Part shown: positions 50,981-58,778 of the stretch, in pieces
Numbering within the stretch: the first letter of the stretch is position 1
Layout of the letters: the number at the start of each line of letters is the position of its first letter
Assembly (NCBI RefSeq): GCF_036178145.1
Contig: NZ_CP108067.1
Coordinates: forward strand, 3,968,001 to 4,032,000
Direction of reading: 5' to 3'
Length of the DNA stretch: 64,000 nt
Source of the DNA: Streptomyces sp. NBC_00273
Lineage (GTDB): Bacteria; Actinomycetota; Actinomycetes; Streptomycetales; Streptomycetaceae
Program-made: the position numbers and the translations under genes
Notes under the pieces: generated by a model
What the model saw: the letters and a program-made list of their open reading frames with translations, nothing else
What the model was told of the DNA's origin: nothing
Databases searched by the model: none

Positions 50981-51039
50981 AAGTACGATGGCGGCGCGGC
51001 GCAGAGCGCACTGTGTTCTTAGAGAAAGTGGGAGGCGGC

Positions 51040-51678
51040 GTGACAGCCATCGAGCAGACCGAGGCAGCGCGTCCGCGGGGCACGCGACTGCCGCGCCGAG
51101 CCCGGCGCAACCAGCTGCTGGGCGCGGCCCAGGAGGTGTTCGTCGCGCAGGGGTACCACGCGGCGGCCATGGACGACATCGCCGAGCGGGCCGGCGTGAG
51201 CAAGCCGGTGCTGTACCAGCACTTCCCCGGCAAGCTCGACCTGTACCTGGCCCTGCTGGACCAGCACTGCGAGGCCCTGTTGCTGGCCGTGCGCACCGCG
51301 CTCGCGTCGACCACGGACAACAAGCTGCGCGTGGCGGCCACGATGGACGCCTACTTCGCGTACGTGGAGGAGGAGGGCGGCGCCTTCCGGCTGGTCTTCG
51401 AGTCCGACCTGACGAACGAGCCGGCGGTGCGCGAGCGCGTCGACCGCGTCTCGCTCCAGTGCGCCGAGGCCATCTCCGACGTCATCGCCGAGGACACCGG
51501 CCTGTCCAAGGACGAGTCGATGCTGCTGGCCGTGGGCCTGGGCGGGGTCTCGCAGGTCGTGGCCCGCTACTGGCTCTCCAGCGAGAGCCCGGTCGCCCGC
51601 GAGACGGCGGTCGGCCTGCTGACCTCGCTCGCCTGGCGCGGTATCGCCGGCTTCCCGCTGCACGGCACGGAGTCCTGA
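51040..51678 (+). CDS. TetR/AcrR family regulator (FasR position)
   Basis: A 212-residue regulator. An N-terminal helix-turn-helix is clear (RNQLLGAAQEVFVAQGYHAA, then MDDIAERAGVSKPVLYQHFP). The C-terminal ligand domain is all-helical. It is in the position of mycobacterial Rv3208 (FasR, an acyl-CoA-sensing activator of fas-acpS), next to DUF3107; Streptomyces uses a different fatty-acid system, so its target is not known. The GTG at 51040 has GGAGG five bases upstream and is preferred over the GTG at 51013. Confidence 0.9.
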   Translation: MTAIEQTEAARPRGTRLPRRARRNQLLGAAQEVFVAQGYHAAAMDDIAERAGVSKPVLYQHFPGKLDLYLALLDQHCEALLLAVRTALASTTDNKLRVAATMDAYFAYVEEEGGAFRLVFESDLTNEPAVRERVDRVSLQCAEAISDVIAEDTGLSKDESMLLAVGLGGVSQVVARYWLSSESPVARETAVGLLTSLAWRGIAGFPLHGTES

Positions 51679-51821
51679 GGGCCGCCCTCGGGGATCCCTC
51701 GCCGGCCGCTGTTCGCTGCGAGCGTGTCCGCTCTGCGCGGTCCGCGTCCCCTCACCGGGCTAATGTGGACCGCGTACGGCGCGGCTGATCGCGCATACCG
51801 GATCGTCGGAGGGACAAAGCC

Positions 51822-52049
51822 GTGGAGGTCAAGATCGGCGTGCAGCACGCACCCCGGGAGATCGTGCTGGAGAGCGACCTGAGCGCCGAGGAGCTGGAGA
51901 GCATCGTCACCGCCGCTCTGTCCGGCACCGCGCCGCTGCTGAGCCTCACCGACAACAAGGGCCGCAAGGTCCTGGTGCCGTCCGACCGCCTGTCGTATGT
52001 CGACCTGGGCGAGCCGAGCGTGCGCAAGGTGGGCTTCGGCGCGCTCTGA
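51822..52049 (+). CDS. DUF3107 family protein
   Basis: A 75-residue protein of the actinobacterial DUF3107 family (VEVKIGVQHAPREIVLES, SDRLSYVDLGEPSVRKVGFG). Mycobacterial TB9.4 (Rv3208A) is the positional match, next to the TetR gene. No function is known. The GTG at 51822 has GGAGGG eight bases upstream. A strong terminator follows. Confidence 0.9.
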   Translation: MEVKIGVQHAPREIVLESDLSAEELESIVTAALSGTAPLLSLTDNKGRKVLVPSDRLSYVDLGEPSVRKVGFGAL

Positions 52050-52058
52050 GAACTGTTG

Positions 52059-52094
52059 GAAACGGCCCGGTGGTTGATCCCACCGGGCCGTTTC
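52059..52094 (+). terminator. intrinsic terminator of the DUF3107 gene
   Basis: GAAACGGCCCGGTGG and CCACCGGGCCGTTTC form a perfect 15-bp stem with a 6-base loop, followed by TGTTTCTT. Confidence 0.9.
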
Positions 52095-52158
52095 TGTTTC
52101 TTCCGCTTCGGGTAGGACCGCAGTGACCCGGTTTGCCCTGACGTATGGGAGAGACCTC

Positions 52159-52461
52159 ATGCTGCTGATGGAAGTGCTCGGCTCCGCACTCCTGGGCCTC
52201 GCCTTGTCCGCGACGGCCGCCCGGGGACTCACGCGCCGGTTGCCTTCCCTCAAAGTGGTGCTGGTCAGCGGGGTGCTGGGGGCGCTGTTCGGGGCGTATC
52301 TCACCCACTTCGCGCTCGGGCCCGGGCACAACACCCTGACCGCGACGCTCATCGGCTCGGTGCTGGTGTCGGCCGTGGTCCTGTCGCTGCTGCTCCGTCC
52401 GGCCTCAGGGCCCCGCAGGCCGTCCCACAGGACTCCGTTTTCACTCCCGTCGCGGGGATGA
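52159..52461 (+). CDS. small membrane protein
   Basis: A 100-residue protein with three hydrophobic segments (MLLMEVLGSALLGLALSATA; VVLVSGVLGALFGAYLTHF; TLIGSVLVSAVVLSLLL). No family is recognised. The ATG at 52159 has GGGAGA upstream; a GTG at 52123 is in frame. Confidence 0.65.
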   Translation: MLLMEVLGSALLGLALSATAARGLTRRLPSLKVVLVSGVLGALFGAYLTHFALGPGHNTLTATLIGSVLVSAVVLSLLLRPASGPRRPSHRTPFSLPSRG

Positions 52462-52500
52462 GGATGACCCGGACCCCTGAGCCCTGCCCTTGAACCACGT

Positions 52501-52541
52501 ACGTCGGCCCCGGCGCGCCGTGTGCGCGCCGGGGCCGACGT
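52501..52541. terminator. 18-bp perfect hairpin terminator
   Basis: ACGTCGGCCCCGGCGCGC (52501-52518) pairs perfectly with 52524-52541. It separates the small membrane protein from the convergent ferritin-like gene. Confidence 0.85.
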
Positions 52542-52599
52542 GTGGAGCTCTGCGGTGCCTCGCCGGTCGCCGTGCGGCTGCCGGGCGGCTGTCGTGGGG

Positions 52600-53358
52600 T
52601 CAGGCGGCGAGGCCGAGGGCCGCCATCCGCTTGGTGTGCGCCTTGGTGATGCGGGTGAACATCTCGCCGACGGCCGCCAGGTCGAAGCCGGCCGCCATTC
52701 CGTCGACGCCGCCGACCAGCATGGTCGAGAGCGCGTCGCGCTCGGCGACCACGCGCTGGGCCTGCGAGAGGGCCTCGCCCATCAGCCGGCGGGCCCACAG
52801 CGCGAGCCGGCCGCCGCAGCGCGGGTCCGCCTCGATCGCCGCGCGCACCTTCTCGACGGCGAAGTTGCCGTGGCCGGTGTCGTCGAGCACGCCGAGCACG
52901 AGGGCGCGGGTGTCGGTGTCCAGGTGGGAGGCGACCTCACGGTAGAAGTCACTGGCGATGGAATCGCCGACGTAGGCCTTGACCAGGCCCTCCAGCCAGT
53001 CCGACGGCGCGGTCTGGCGGTGGAAGTCGTCGACTCCCTTGGCGAAGGGCTCCATGGCTGCGGTGGGCTCGACCTCGATCGCCGCGAGCCGGTCCCGCAG
53101 CCGCTCGAAGTGGTGGAACTCGGCGGAGGCCATCGCGGCGAGCTCGGCCTTGTCGTCCAGGGTGGGCGCGAGCTTCGCGTCCTCCGCGAGGCGCTCGAAG
53201 GCCGCGAGCTCTCCGTAGGCGAGCGCGCCGAGCAGGTCCACGACGGCGGCCCGGTACTGCGGCGAGGCAGAGGCGGCGGCCCAGTCCTGGGAGGCGATGC
53301 CCTCGGCTCCGGAGGGGGCGCTGTCGTCGGCGGGCGAGGCGTTTTCTACGGTCGACAT
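52600..53358 (-). CDS. ferritin-like domain protein
   Basis: A 252-residue protein with a ferritin-like four-helix layout. Metal-type residues are visible as EFHHFERLRDRL near residue 92 and FYREVASHLD near 150. It is the positional match of mycobacterial Rv3210c. It resembles MiaE-type diiron proteins, but a tRNA role is not shown. ATG start at 53358. Divergent from the DEAD-box helicase across a ~380-bp spacer. Confidence 0.85.
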   Translation of the reverse strand: MSTVENASPADDSAPSGAEGIASQDWAAASASPQYRAAVVDLLGALAYGELAAFERLAEDAKLAPTLDDKAELAAMASAEFHHFERLRDRLAAIEVEPTAAMEPFAKGVDDFHRQTAPSDWLEGLVKAYVGDSIASDFYREVASHLDTDTRALVLGVLDDTGHGNFAVEKVRAAIEADPRCGGRLALWARRLMGEALSQAQRVVAERDALSTMLVGGVDGMAAGFDLAAVGEMFTRITKAHTKRMAALGLAA

Positions 53359-53473
53359 GCTCCGCACAATAGCCCGCCGAATGGCCCTCCAAGTCACCAC
53401 GCCCGTTCCTTGCCTGTCCAGCTAAACGCGCCTACCCGGTGAATTCACCCGACACACCTGCGCGATTCCGGGG

Positions 53474-53479
53474 TACAGT
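53474..53479 (+). promoter_or_regulatory. -10 element for the helicase leader
   Basis: TACAGT lies five bases before the ATG of a 52-codon frame; the -35 region (around 53450-53456, CCGACA) is weak. Transcription would start about at that ATG. Confidence 0.4.
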
Positions 53480-53483
53480 GGTA

Positions 53484-53642
53484 ATGCGCCTGCCGAATAC
53501 TCGGCGGGCCATCCGAATGAGGATGCCCGGTCGGTGGCCCGATCGGCTCCAACCGACCGCCCTCGGTGTGGTGCGTACGTTCATGCGTACCGCCAACCAC
53601 GAGGGGCCCCCTCAGCGGCAGATGCGCTTGAGCGAAGGCTAG
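53484..53642 (+). CDS. candidate leaderless 52-aa frame in the helicase 5' UTR
   Basis: A 52-codon frame (MRLPNTRRAIRMRMPGRW at its start, then a basic Arg-rich sequence ending MRLSEG) lies within the ~250-base leader of the DEAD-box gene. It has no ribosome site and would start at the first transcribed base. Long structured leaders are usual for cold-inducible RNA helicases. Whether it is translated is not shown. Confidence 0.4.
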   Translation: MRLPNTRRAIRMRMPGRWPDRLQPTALGVVRTFMRTANHEGPPQRQMRLSEG

Positions 53643-53739
53643 TGGTCCCGCGCAGCTTCGTACGTAGCAGTACTGCAAGCACGGCACGGTACGACCCCCC
53701 TCGCCGCCTCGCGCCGCGTCTCACAGAAGAGGCAGCACC

Positions 53740-55848
53740 CTGACTACGTTCCGAGACCTCGGGATCTTTCCCGAGACGGCCGAGGCCCTTGAGGCCGTCG
53801 GCATCGTGTCCCCCTTCCCGATCCAGGAGATGACCCTCCCCGTCGCCCTTTCCGGCACGGACGTCATCGGCCAGGCCAAGACCGGAACCGGCAAGACGCT
53901 CGGTTTCGGCCTTCCCCTGCTGGAGCGGGTCGTCGTCCCGGCGGACGTCGAAGCCGGCCGCGCCACCCCGGCGCAGCTGACCGACGCACCGCAGGCCCTC
54001 GTGGTGGTTCCGACCCGCGAGCTGTGCACCCAGGTCACCAACGACCTCCTGACCGCGGGCAAGGTCCGCAACGTCCGCGTCCTCGCCATATACGGCGGTC
54101 GCGCGTACGAGCCCCAGGTCGAGGCGCTCAAGAAGGGCGTCGACGTGATCGTCGGCACCCCGGGCCGCCTGCTCGACCTGGCCGGGCAGAAGAAGCTCGA
54201 CCTCTCGCACGTCAAGGCCCTCGTCCTGGACGAGGCCGACGAGATGCTCGACCTCGGCTTCCTGCCCGACGTCGAGAAGATCATGGCGTACCTGCCCGCG
54301 AAGCGTCAGACGATGCTGTTCTCGGCGACCATGCCGGGTGCGGTCATCGGCCTGGCCCGCCGGTACATGACGCAGCCGACCCACATCCGCGCCGTCTCCG
54401 AGGACGGCGAGGGCGCGACCGTCGCCAACATCACGCAGCACGTCTTCCGTGCGCACAACATGGACAAGCCGGAGCTCGTCTCCCGCATCCTGCAGGCCGA
54501 GGGCCGTGGCCTGGCCATGATCTTCTGCCGTACCAAGCGCACGGCGGCCGACATCGCCGAGCAGCTGGAGAAGCGCGGCTTCGCGTCCGGCGCCGTCCAC
54601 GGCGACCTGGGCCAGGGTGCGCGCGAGCAGGCGCTGCGCGCGTTCCGCAACGGCAAGGTCGACGTGCTGGTGTGCACCGACGTCGCCGCGCGCGGCATCG
54701 ATGTCGAGGGTGTGACCCACGTCATCAATTACCAGACGCCGGAGGACGAGAAGACCTTCCTGCACCGTGTGGGCCGCACCGGCCGCGCGGGCAACAAGGG
54801 CATCGCCGTCACCCTGGTCGACTGGGACGACATCCCGCGCTGGCAGCTGATCAACAAGGCGCTGGAGCTGGACTTCCACGACCCGGTGGAGACGTACTCC
54901 ACGTCCCCGCACCTGTTCGAGCAGCTGAACATCCCGGCCGGCACCAAGGGCATCCTGCCGCGCGCCGAGCGCACGCGGGCCGGCCTGAAGGCCGAGAACC
55001 TGGAGGACCTGGGCGAGACCGGCGGCCGTGGTGGCCGTGGTGGCCGCTCCGGTCCGGCGGCCGCCGCCGTGGTGACCGAGGAGCGTCCGGCCCGTACGCG
55101 TACGCCGCGCCAGCGCCGCCGTACGCGGGGCGGGACGGAGCTCGCCGAGGGCTCCGAGGCCACCGCAGCGGTGACCCCGGCCCAGGCTCCGGAGGCCCCC
55201 GCGGCCCCGGCCGCCGACGAGCCGCGCCGTCCTCGCCGCCGCCGCACCCGTGTCGCCGCGGTACCGGCCCAGGCCGCCGTGGCCGCACCGGTCGCCGAGG
55301 CTCCGGTCGTCGAGGCTCCGGCCGCTCCGGTGACCCCGGTGACCCCGGTCGTCGAGGAGGCTCCGGCCCGTCCGAAGCGCGTCCCGACCCGCAAGGCCAC
55401 CGCGGCCGCCGCGGTGACCCCGGTCACCGAGGTTCCCGCCGAGGAGGCTCCGGCCCGTCCGAAGCGCGTCCGCACCCGCAAGGTCACCCCGACCGAGCCG
55501 GAGCCGGACTTCCAGATGCCGCCGCTGGTCGAGCCCGTCCGGGCCCGGCGCACCACCCGCAAGGCAGCCCCGGCCGCCGCGGTGACCCCGGTCGCCGAGG
55601 TTCCCGCCGAGGAGGCTCCGGTCAAGCCGAAGCGGACCCGCACCCGCAAGGTCGCGGAGGCCGCTCCGGTCGCCACCGAGGCCGCCGCCGTGGCCGAGGA
55701 GGCCCCGGTCAAGCCGAAGCGCACCCGCACCCGCAAGGTCGCGGAGACGGCTCCGGTCGCCACCGAGGCCGCCGCCGTGGCCGAGGAGGCCCCGGTCAAG
55801 CCGAAGCGCACCCGCACCCGCAAGGTCGCGGCCGCGCCGGAGGCGTAA
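53740..55848 (+). CDS. DEAD-box RNA helicase (RhlE/CshA type), CTG start
   Basis: A 702-residue helicase. Motifs in order: F upstream of the Q motif (TFRDLGIFPETAEAL), FPIQEMTLP, AKTGTGKT (~46), VLDEADEMLDLGF (~165), SAT, and HRVGRTGRAG. It unwinds structured RNA, with roles in mRNA decay and ribosome assembly. The conserved N-terminus starts before any ATG or GTG; the only in-frame start codon after the upstream stop is CTG at 53740, with GAAGAGG eight bases upstream. The last ~230 residues are a basic, repetitive KRTRTRK tail. It is the positional match of mycobacterial rhlE (Rv3211). Confidence 0.93.
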   Translation: MTTFRDLGIFPETAEALEAVGIVSPFPIQEMTLPVALSGTDVIGQAKTGTGKTLGFGLPLLERVVVPADVEAGRATPAQLTDAPQALVVVPTRELCTQVTNDLLTAGKVRNVRVLAIYGGRAYEPQVEALKKGVDVIVGTPGRLLDLAGQKKLDLSHVKALVLDEADEMLDLGFLPDVEKIMAYLPAKRQTMLFSATMPGAVIGLARRYMTQPTHIRAVSEDGEGATVANITQHVFRAHNMDKPELVSRILQAEGRGLAMIFCRTKRTAADIAEQLEKRGFASGAVHGDLGQGAREQALRAFRNGKVDVLVCTDVAARGIDVEGVTHVINYQTPEDEKTFLHRVGRTGRAGNKGIAVTLVDWDDIPRWQLINKALELDFHDPVETYSTSPHLFEQLNIPAGTKGILPRAERTRAGLKAENLEDLGETGGRGGRGGRSGPAAAAVVTEERPARTRTPRQRRRTRGGTELAEGSEATAAVTPAQAPEAPAAPAADEPRRPRRRRTRVAAVPAQAAVAAPVAEAPVVEAPAAPVTPVTPVVEEAPARPKRVPTRKATAAAAVTPVTEVPAEEAPARPKRVRTRKVTPTEPEPDFQMPPLVEPVRARRTTRKAAPAAAVTPVAEVPAEEAPVKPKRTRTRKVAEAAPVATEAAAVAEEAPVKPKRTRTRKVAETAPVATEAAAVAEEAPVKPKRTRTRKVAAAPEA
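55621..55848 (+). repeat. 87-bp tandem repeat coding KPKRTRTRKVAE
   Basis: Two full 87-base units (55621-55707, 55708-55794) and a partial third (55795-55848) encode a 29-residue repeat around KPKRTRTRKVAE, with more degenerate copies upstream from about 55370. Confidence 0.85.
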
Positions 55849-55866
55849 GCCTCGCGCAGTGCCCCG

Positions 55867-55908
55867 CCGATGGCCCCGCTCCCCTTCCGAGGGGGCCGGG
55901 GCCATCGG
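55867..55908 (+). terminator. terminator of the DEAD-box gene
   Basis: CCGATGGCCCCG pairs with CGGGGCCATCGG (12 bp) around an 18-base loop, just after the helicase stop. Confidence 0.75.
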
Positions 55909-55955
55909 CCTGCCCGGGCCTGCCGGGAACCCGTACGGGCCGGTAACCTCGGGCC

Positions 55956-56813
55956 ATGAGCAAGCCGCCGCGTCTCACCCTGCCCTCCGCCGCCCGCGCG
56001 TACCTCCTCGCCACCGACCGCGGCGGGTTCGCCGTGCACGAAGCCGGTGAACCCGTGCACGGCACCGCCCTGCTGGTCCCCGGCTTCACGGGCAGCAAGG
56101 AGGACTTCATCGGCCTCCTGGAGCCGCTGGCGGCCGCAGGGTACCGGGTCGTCGCCGTGGACGGCCGCGGCCAGTACGAGACCCCGGGCCCGCGCGAGGA
56201 GGCTCCGTACGCCCTGGAGGAGCTGGCGCAGGACGTGCTCGCGCAGGTCCGCGCCCTGGGCGCGGACCGCGTCCACCTGGTCGGCCACTCGCTGGGCGGG
56301 CTGGTCTCCCGCGCCGCCGTGCTCCGCGACCCCTCGCCCTTCGCCTCCCTCACCCTGATGAGCAGCGGGCCGGCCGCGATCTCCGAGGAGCAGCAGGCCC
56401 GCACGAAGCTGCTGGTCGCCGCGCTGGAGGCGATGGGCGACGACATGCCCGGGATCTGGGCGGCGATGCGGGCCCACGATCCCGAGGACGCGGCCGCGGA
56501 CTCCCCCGAGCTCGCGCACTTCCTGCGCGAGCGGTGGCTGGCGACCGTCCCCGAGCAGCTGATCGTCACCGGCCGGACGCTGATCTCCGAGCCGGACCGG
56601 GTGGCGGAGCTGAGCCGGGTCGACCTCCCGAAGCTGGTCCTGTCCGGGGCCGTGGACCAGGCCTGGCCGGTGCCGCTGCTGGACGAGACGGCCCGGCGCC
56701 TGGCCGCGCGGCGGGTGGTCGTGCCGGGGACGGACCACTCCCCGAACGCCGAGGACCCGGCCACGACGGCGCGCGAGCTGGCCGCGTTCTGGGACTCCTG
56801 CACCGGTGCGTAG
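55956..56813 (+). CDS. alpha/beta hydrolase
   Basis: A 285-residue hydrolase. The nucleophile elbow is LVGHSLGGLVS, the oxyanion region is LLVPGFTGSKEDF, the Asp is in LSGAVDQAWPV and the His in GTDHSPNAEDP. No signal peptide. The substrate is unknown. It follows the helicase terminator and is read from its own promoter. Confidence 0.88.
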   Translation: MSKPPRLTLPSAARAYLLATDRGGFAVHEAGEPVHGTALLVPGFTGSKEDFIGLLEPLAAAGYRVVAVDGRGQYETPGPREEAPYALEELAQDVLAQVRALGADRVHLVGHSLGGLVSRAAVLRDPSPFASLTLMSSGPAAISEEQQARTKLLVAALEAMGDDMPGIWAAMRAHDPEDAAADSPELAHFLRERWLATVPEQLIVTGRTLISEPDRVAELSRVDLPKLVLSGAVDQAWPVPLLDETARRLAARRVVVPGTDHSPNAEDPATTARELAAFWDSCTGA

Positions 56814-56843
56814 TTAGCCAGTGAAAAAATTTCCTTAGCGTAG

Positions 56844-56869
56844 GGAATGATTGCGGCCTACACTTCGTT
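56844..56869 (+). promoter_or_regulatory. SigR-type promoter for the 50-aa protein
   Basis: GGAAT (56844-56848), 18 bases, GTT (56867-56869). Transcription would start near 56876, about 34 bases before the GTG at 56910. Confidence 0.7.
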
Positions 56870-56909
56870 GGACCAGTGCAAGGAGAAACACTGACGAAGG
56901 GAGAAGCCC

Positions 56910-57062
56910 GTGCGCTTCGAGATTCTGCGCCTGGACGACGTCGACGGATCCGCCGTGGACCGCACCGTCGTCGACGCGGCCTCCGTCAACCGGATCGTGC
57001 AGCAGGCCGCAGCCGTCGGCCAGCGCATCCTGATCCGACCGGCCGAGAGTGCGTCCTGCTGA
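56910..57062 (+). CDS. small 50-residue protein under a SigR-type promoter
   Basis: A 50-residue protein (VRFEILRLDDVDGSAVDRTV at the start; QRILIRPAESASC at the end). The GTG at 56910 has GGGAG upstream. The length, the ribosome site, the SigR-type promoter and the terminator just after it together support it as a real gene. No domain is recognised; the C-terminal Cys is notable for a gene under thiol-stress control. Confidence 0.75.
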   Translation: MRFEILRLDDVDGSAVDRTVVDAASVNRIVQQAAAVGQRILIRPAESASC

Positions 57063-57083
57063 CGCATCGCATGAAGAACGTTC

Positions 57084-57115
57084 ACGCCCCCGCACCGGTC
57101 CCGGTGCGGGGGCGT
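57084..57115 (+). terminator. terminator of the 50-aa gene
   Basis: ACGCCCCCGCACCGG (57084-57098) pairs perfectly with CCGGTGCGGGGGCGT (57101-57115), followed by TCGCTT. It also faces the convergent marC gene. Confidence 0.85.
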
Positions 57116-57164
57116 TCGCTTGAGCGGCCGCGTGCGGCAGCTACGGGGCGGGGCGGGCGGGACC

Positions 57165-57770
57165 TCAGACTCCGCTGACCACCTGGAGCACGCCGTTGAT
57201 GATCTGCTGGACGGCGATCGCCGAGAGCATCATGCCGGCGAGTCGGGTGACGAGGACGACGCCGCCGTCCTTGATGACCCGGATGATCACCAGCGAGTAG
57301 CGCATGGTGATCCACAGCACGACGTGCATGGCCACGATCGCGGCCCAGACCGAGACCTGTCCGGCGGCGCCGTCGACCTTCTGGACGGCCAGGATCACGG
57401 ACACGATCGCGCCGGGCCCGGCCAGCAGCGGCATGCCCAGCGGGACCAGGGCCACGTTCACGTCCTTGGTCTGCTTGGGCTCGTCGTTCTTGCCGGTGAG
57501 CAGGTCCAGCGCGATGAGCAGGAGCAGCAGACCACCGGCGATCATCAGCGCCGGGACGGAGACGTGCAGGTAGTCCAGGATCTGCTGGCCGCAGATGCCG
57601 AAGACCGCGATGACACCGAAGGCCACGCAGACGGCCTGCCAGGCCATGCGGCGCTGCACCTTGACGGGGCGGCCGGACGTCAGAGCCAGGAAGATCGGCG
57701 TGATCCCCGGGGGGTCCATAATCACGAAAAGGGTGAGAAAAAGGGATCCGAAGACGGCGAAATCAAACAC
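57165..57770 (-). CDS. MarC family membrane protein
   Basis: A 201-residue MarC protein with six predicted membrane helices. Family signatures are FVIMDPPGITPIFLALT and VALVPLGMPLLAGPGAI. The physiological role is unclear despite the name; antibiotic export has not held up for MarC. GTG start at 57770. It follows the PHP gene on the same strand. Confidence 0.92.
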   Translation of the reverse strand: MFDFAVFGSLFLTLFVIMDPPGITPIFLALTSGRPVKVQRRMAWQAVCVAFGVIAVFGICGQQILDYLHVSVPALMIAGGLLLLLIALDLLTGKNDEPKQTKDVNVALVPLGMPLLAGPGAIVSVILAVQKVDGAAGQVSVWAAIVAMHVVLWITMRYSLVIIRVIKDGGVVLVTRLAGMMLSAIAVQQIINGVLQVVSGV

Positions 57771-57845
57771 AGTGATGCCTTGCAGAAGAGAGGGGTGTCG
57801 CGAAGAAGAAGTGTGGGACGGGTGGAGCGGGCCGGATCCGGCCGG

Positions 57846-58709
57846 TCAGCGCTCGCGTCCGCCGGCGCCCGGCACCGGGAAGGCCCCCGTCGCACGGCGC
57901 GTGATCTCGCCGTAGATCTCGGGGTCGGTCGTGTACTCCCCGAGGCGACAGGTCTTGCGGCTGCCGTGGTAGTCGCTGGAGCCCGTGGTCAGCAGGCCGA
58001 GGTCGGCCGCCAGGCCGCGCAGCCGCGCGCGGGTGTCGGCGTCGTGGTCCATGTGGTCCACCTCGATGCCGTCCAGGCCCGCGCTCGCCAGCTCGGCCAT
58101 CGCGGACTCCGAGACGCACCGGCCGCGCTTGACGGCGGCGGGGTGCGCGAGGACGGTGACCCCGCCGGCCGCCTTGACCAGGCGCACGGCCTCGAACGGA
58201 TCGAGCTCGTGCTTCTCGGCGTACGCGCGGCCGCCGTCGGCGAGCCACTCGGGCGTGAAGGCGTCCGAGACGGTGGGGACGACGCCCAGCTCGACGAGGG
58301 CGGTGGCGATGTGCGGCCGCCCGACCGAGCCGTCACCGGCGATCCTGGCCACCTGCTCCCAAGTGACGTCGACGCCGAGGTCCTGGAGCTTGTCGATCAT
58401 GGTCCGGGCGCGCGGGGTGCGGTCGTCGCGGACGAGCTCCCGCTCCCGGGCCAGCTCGGCTTCCTCGGGGTCGAAGAGGTACGCGAGCATGTGCACGCCG
58501 ACCCCGTCGAGCCGGCAGGACAGCTCGGCCCCGGTCACCAGTGTCAGTCCGGCGGGCAGGGCCGCGAGGGCCTCGCCGTATCCGCGCACGGTGTCGTGGT
58601 CGGTCAGCGCCACCACGTCCAGCCCGGCGCCGGCGGCATTGCGCACCAGCTCAGCGGGGGTATCCGTACCGTCGGAGGCCGTGGAGTGGGCGTGCAGGTC
58701 GATGCGCAC
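57846..58709 (-). CDS. PHP-domain phosphoesterase
   Basis: A 287-residue PHP-superfamily protein. Metal ligands in order: DLHAHSTASDGTD, LTDHDTVRGY, AELSC, VGRPHIA, LAHPAA, and SSDYHGSRK. Family members cleave nucleoside phosphates or small RNA ends with Mn or Zn. No second domain. It is upstream of marC and downstream of the DUF6758 gene, all on one strand. GTG start at 58709. Confidence 0.92.
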   Translation of the reverse strand: MRIDLHAHSTASDGTDTPAELVRNAAGAGLDVVALTDHDTVRGYGEALAALPAGLTLVTGAELSCRLDGVGVHMLAYLFDPEEAELARERELVRDDRTPRARTMIDKLQDLGVDVTWEQVARIAGDGSVGRPHIATALVELGVVPTVSDAFTPEWLADGGRAYAEKHELDPFEAVRLVKAAGGVTVLAHPAAVKRGRCVSESAMAELASAGLDGIEVDHMDHDADTRARLRGLAADLGLLTTGSSDYHGSRKTCRLGEYTTDPEIYGEITRRATGAFPVPGAGGRER

Positions 58710-58778
58710 AGCCTGGCTCCATGGGTCGTACGTACGGGGGACACCCCAGGATAACCGGGCCGCTGACCCCCCTCGGCC

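Noticed and set aside
53806..55848. GTG at 53806 as the start of the DEAD-box helicase
   Set aside because: It would remove the conserved FRDLG...aromatic segment before the Q motif and has no ribosome site; CTG at 53740 fits better.
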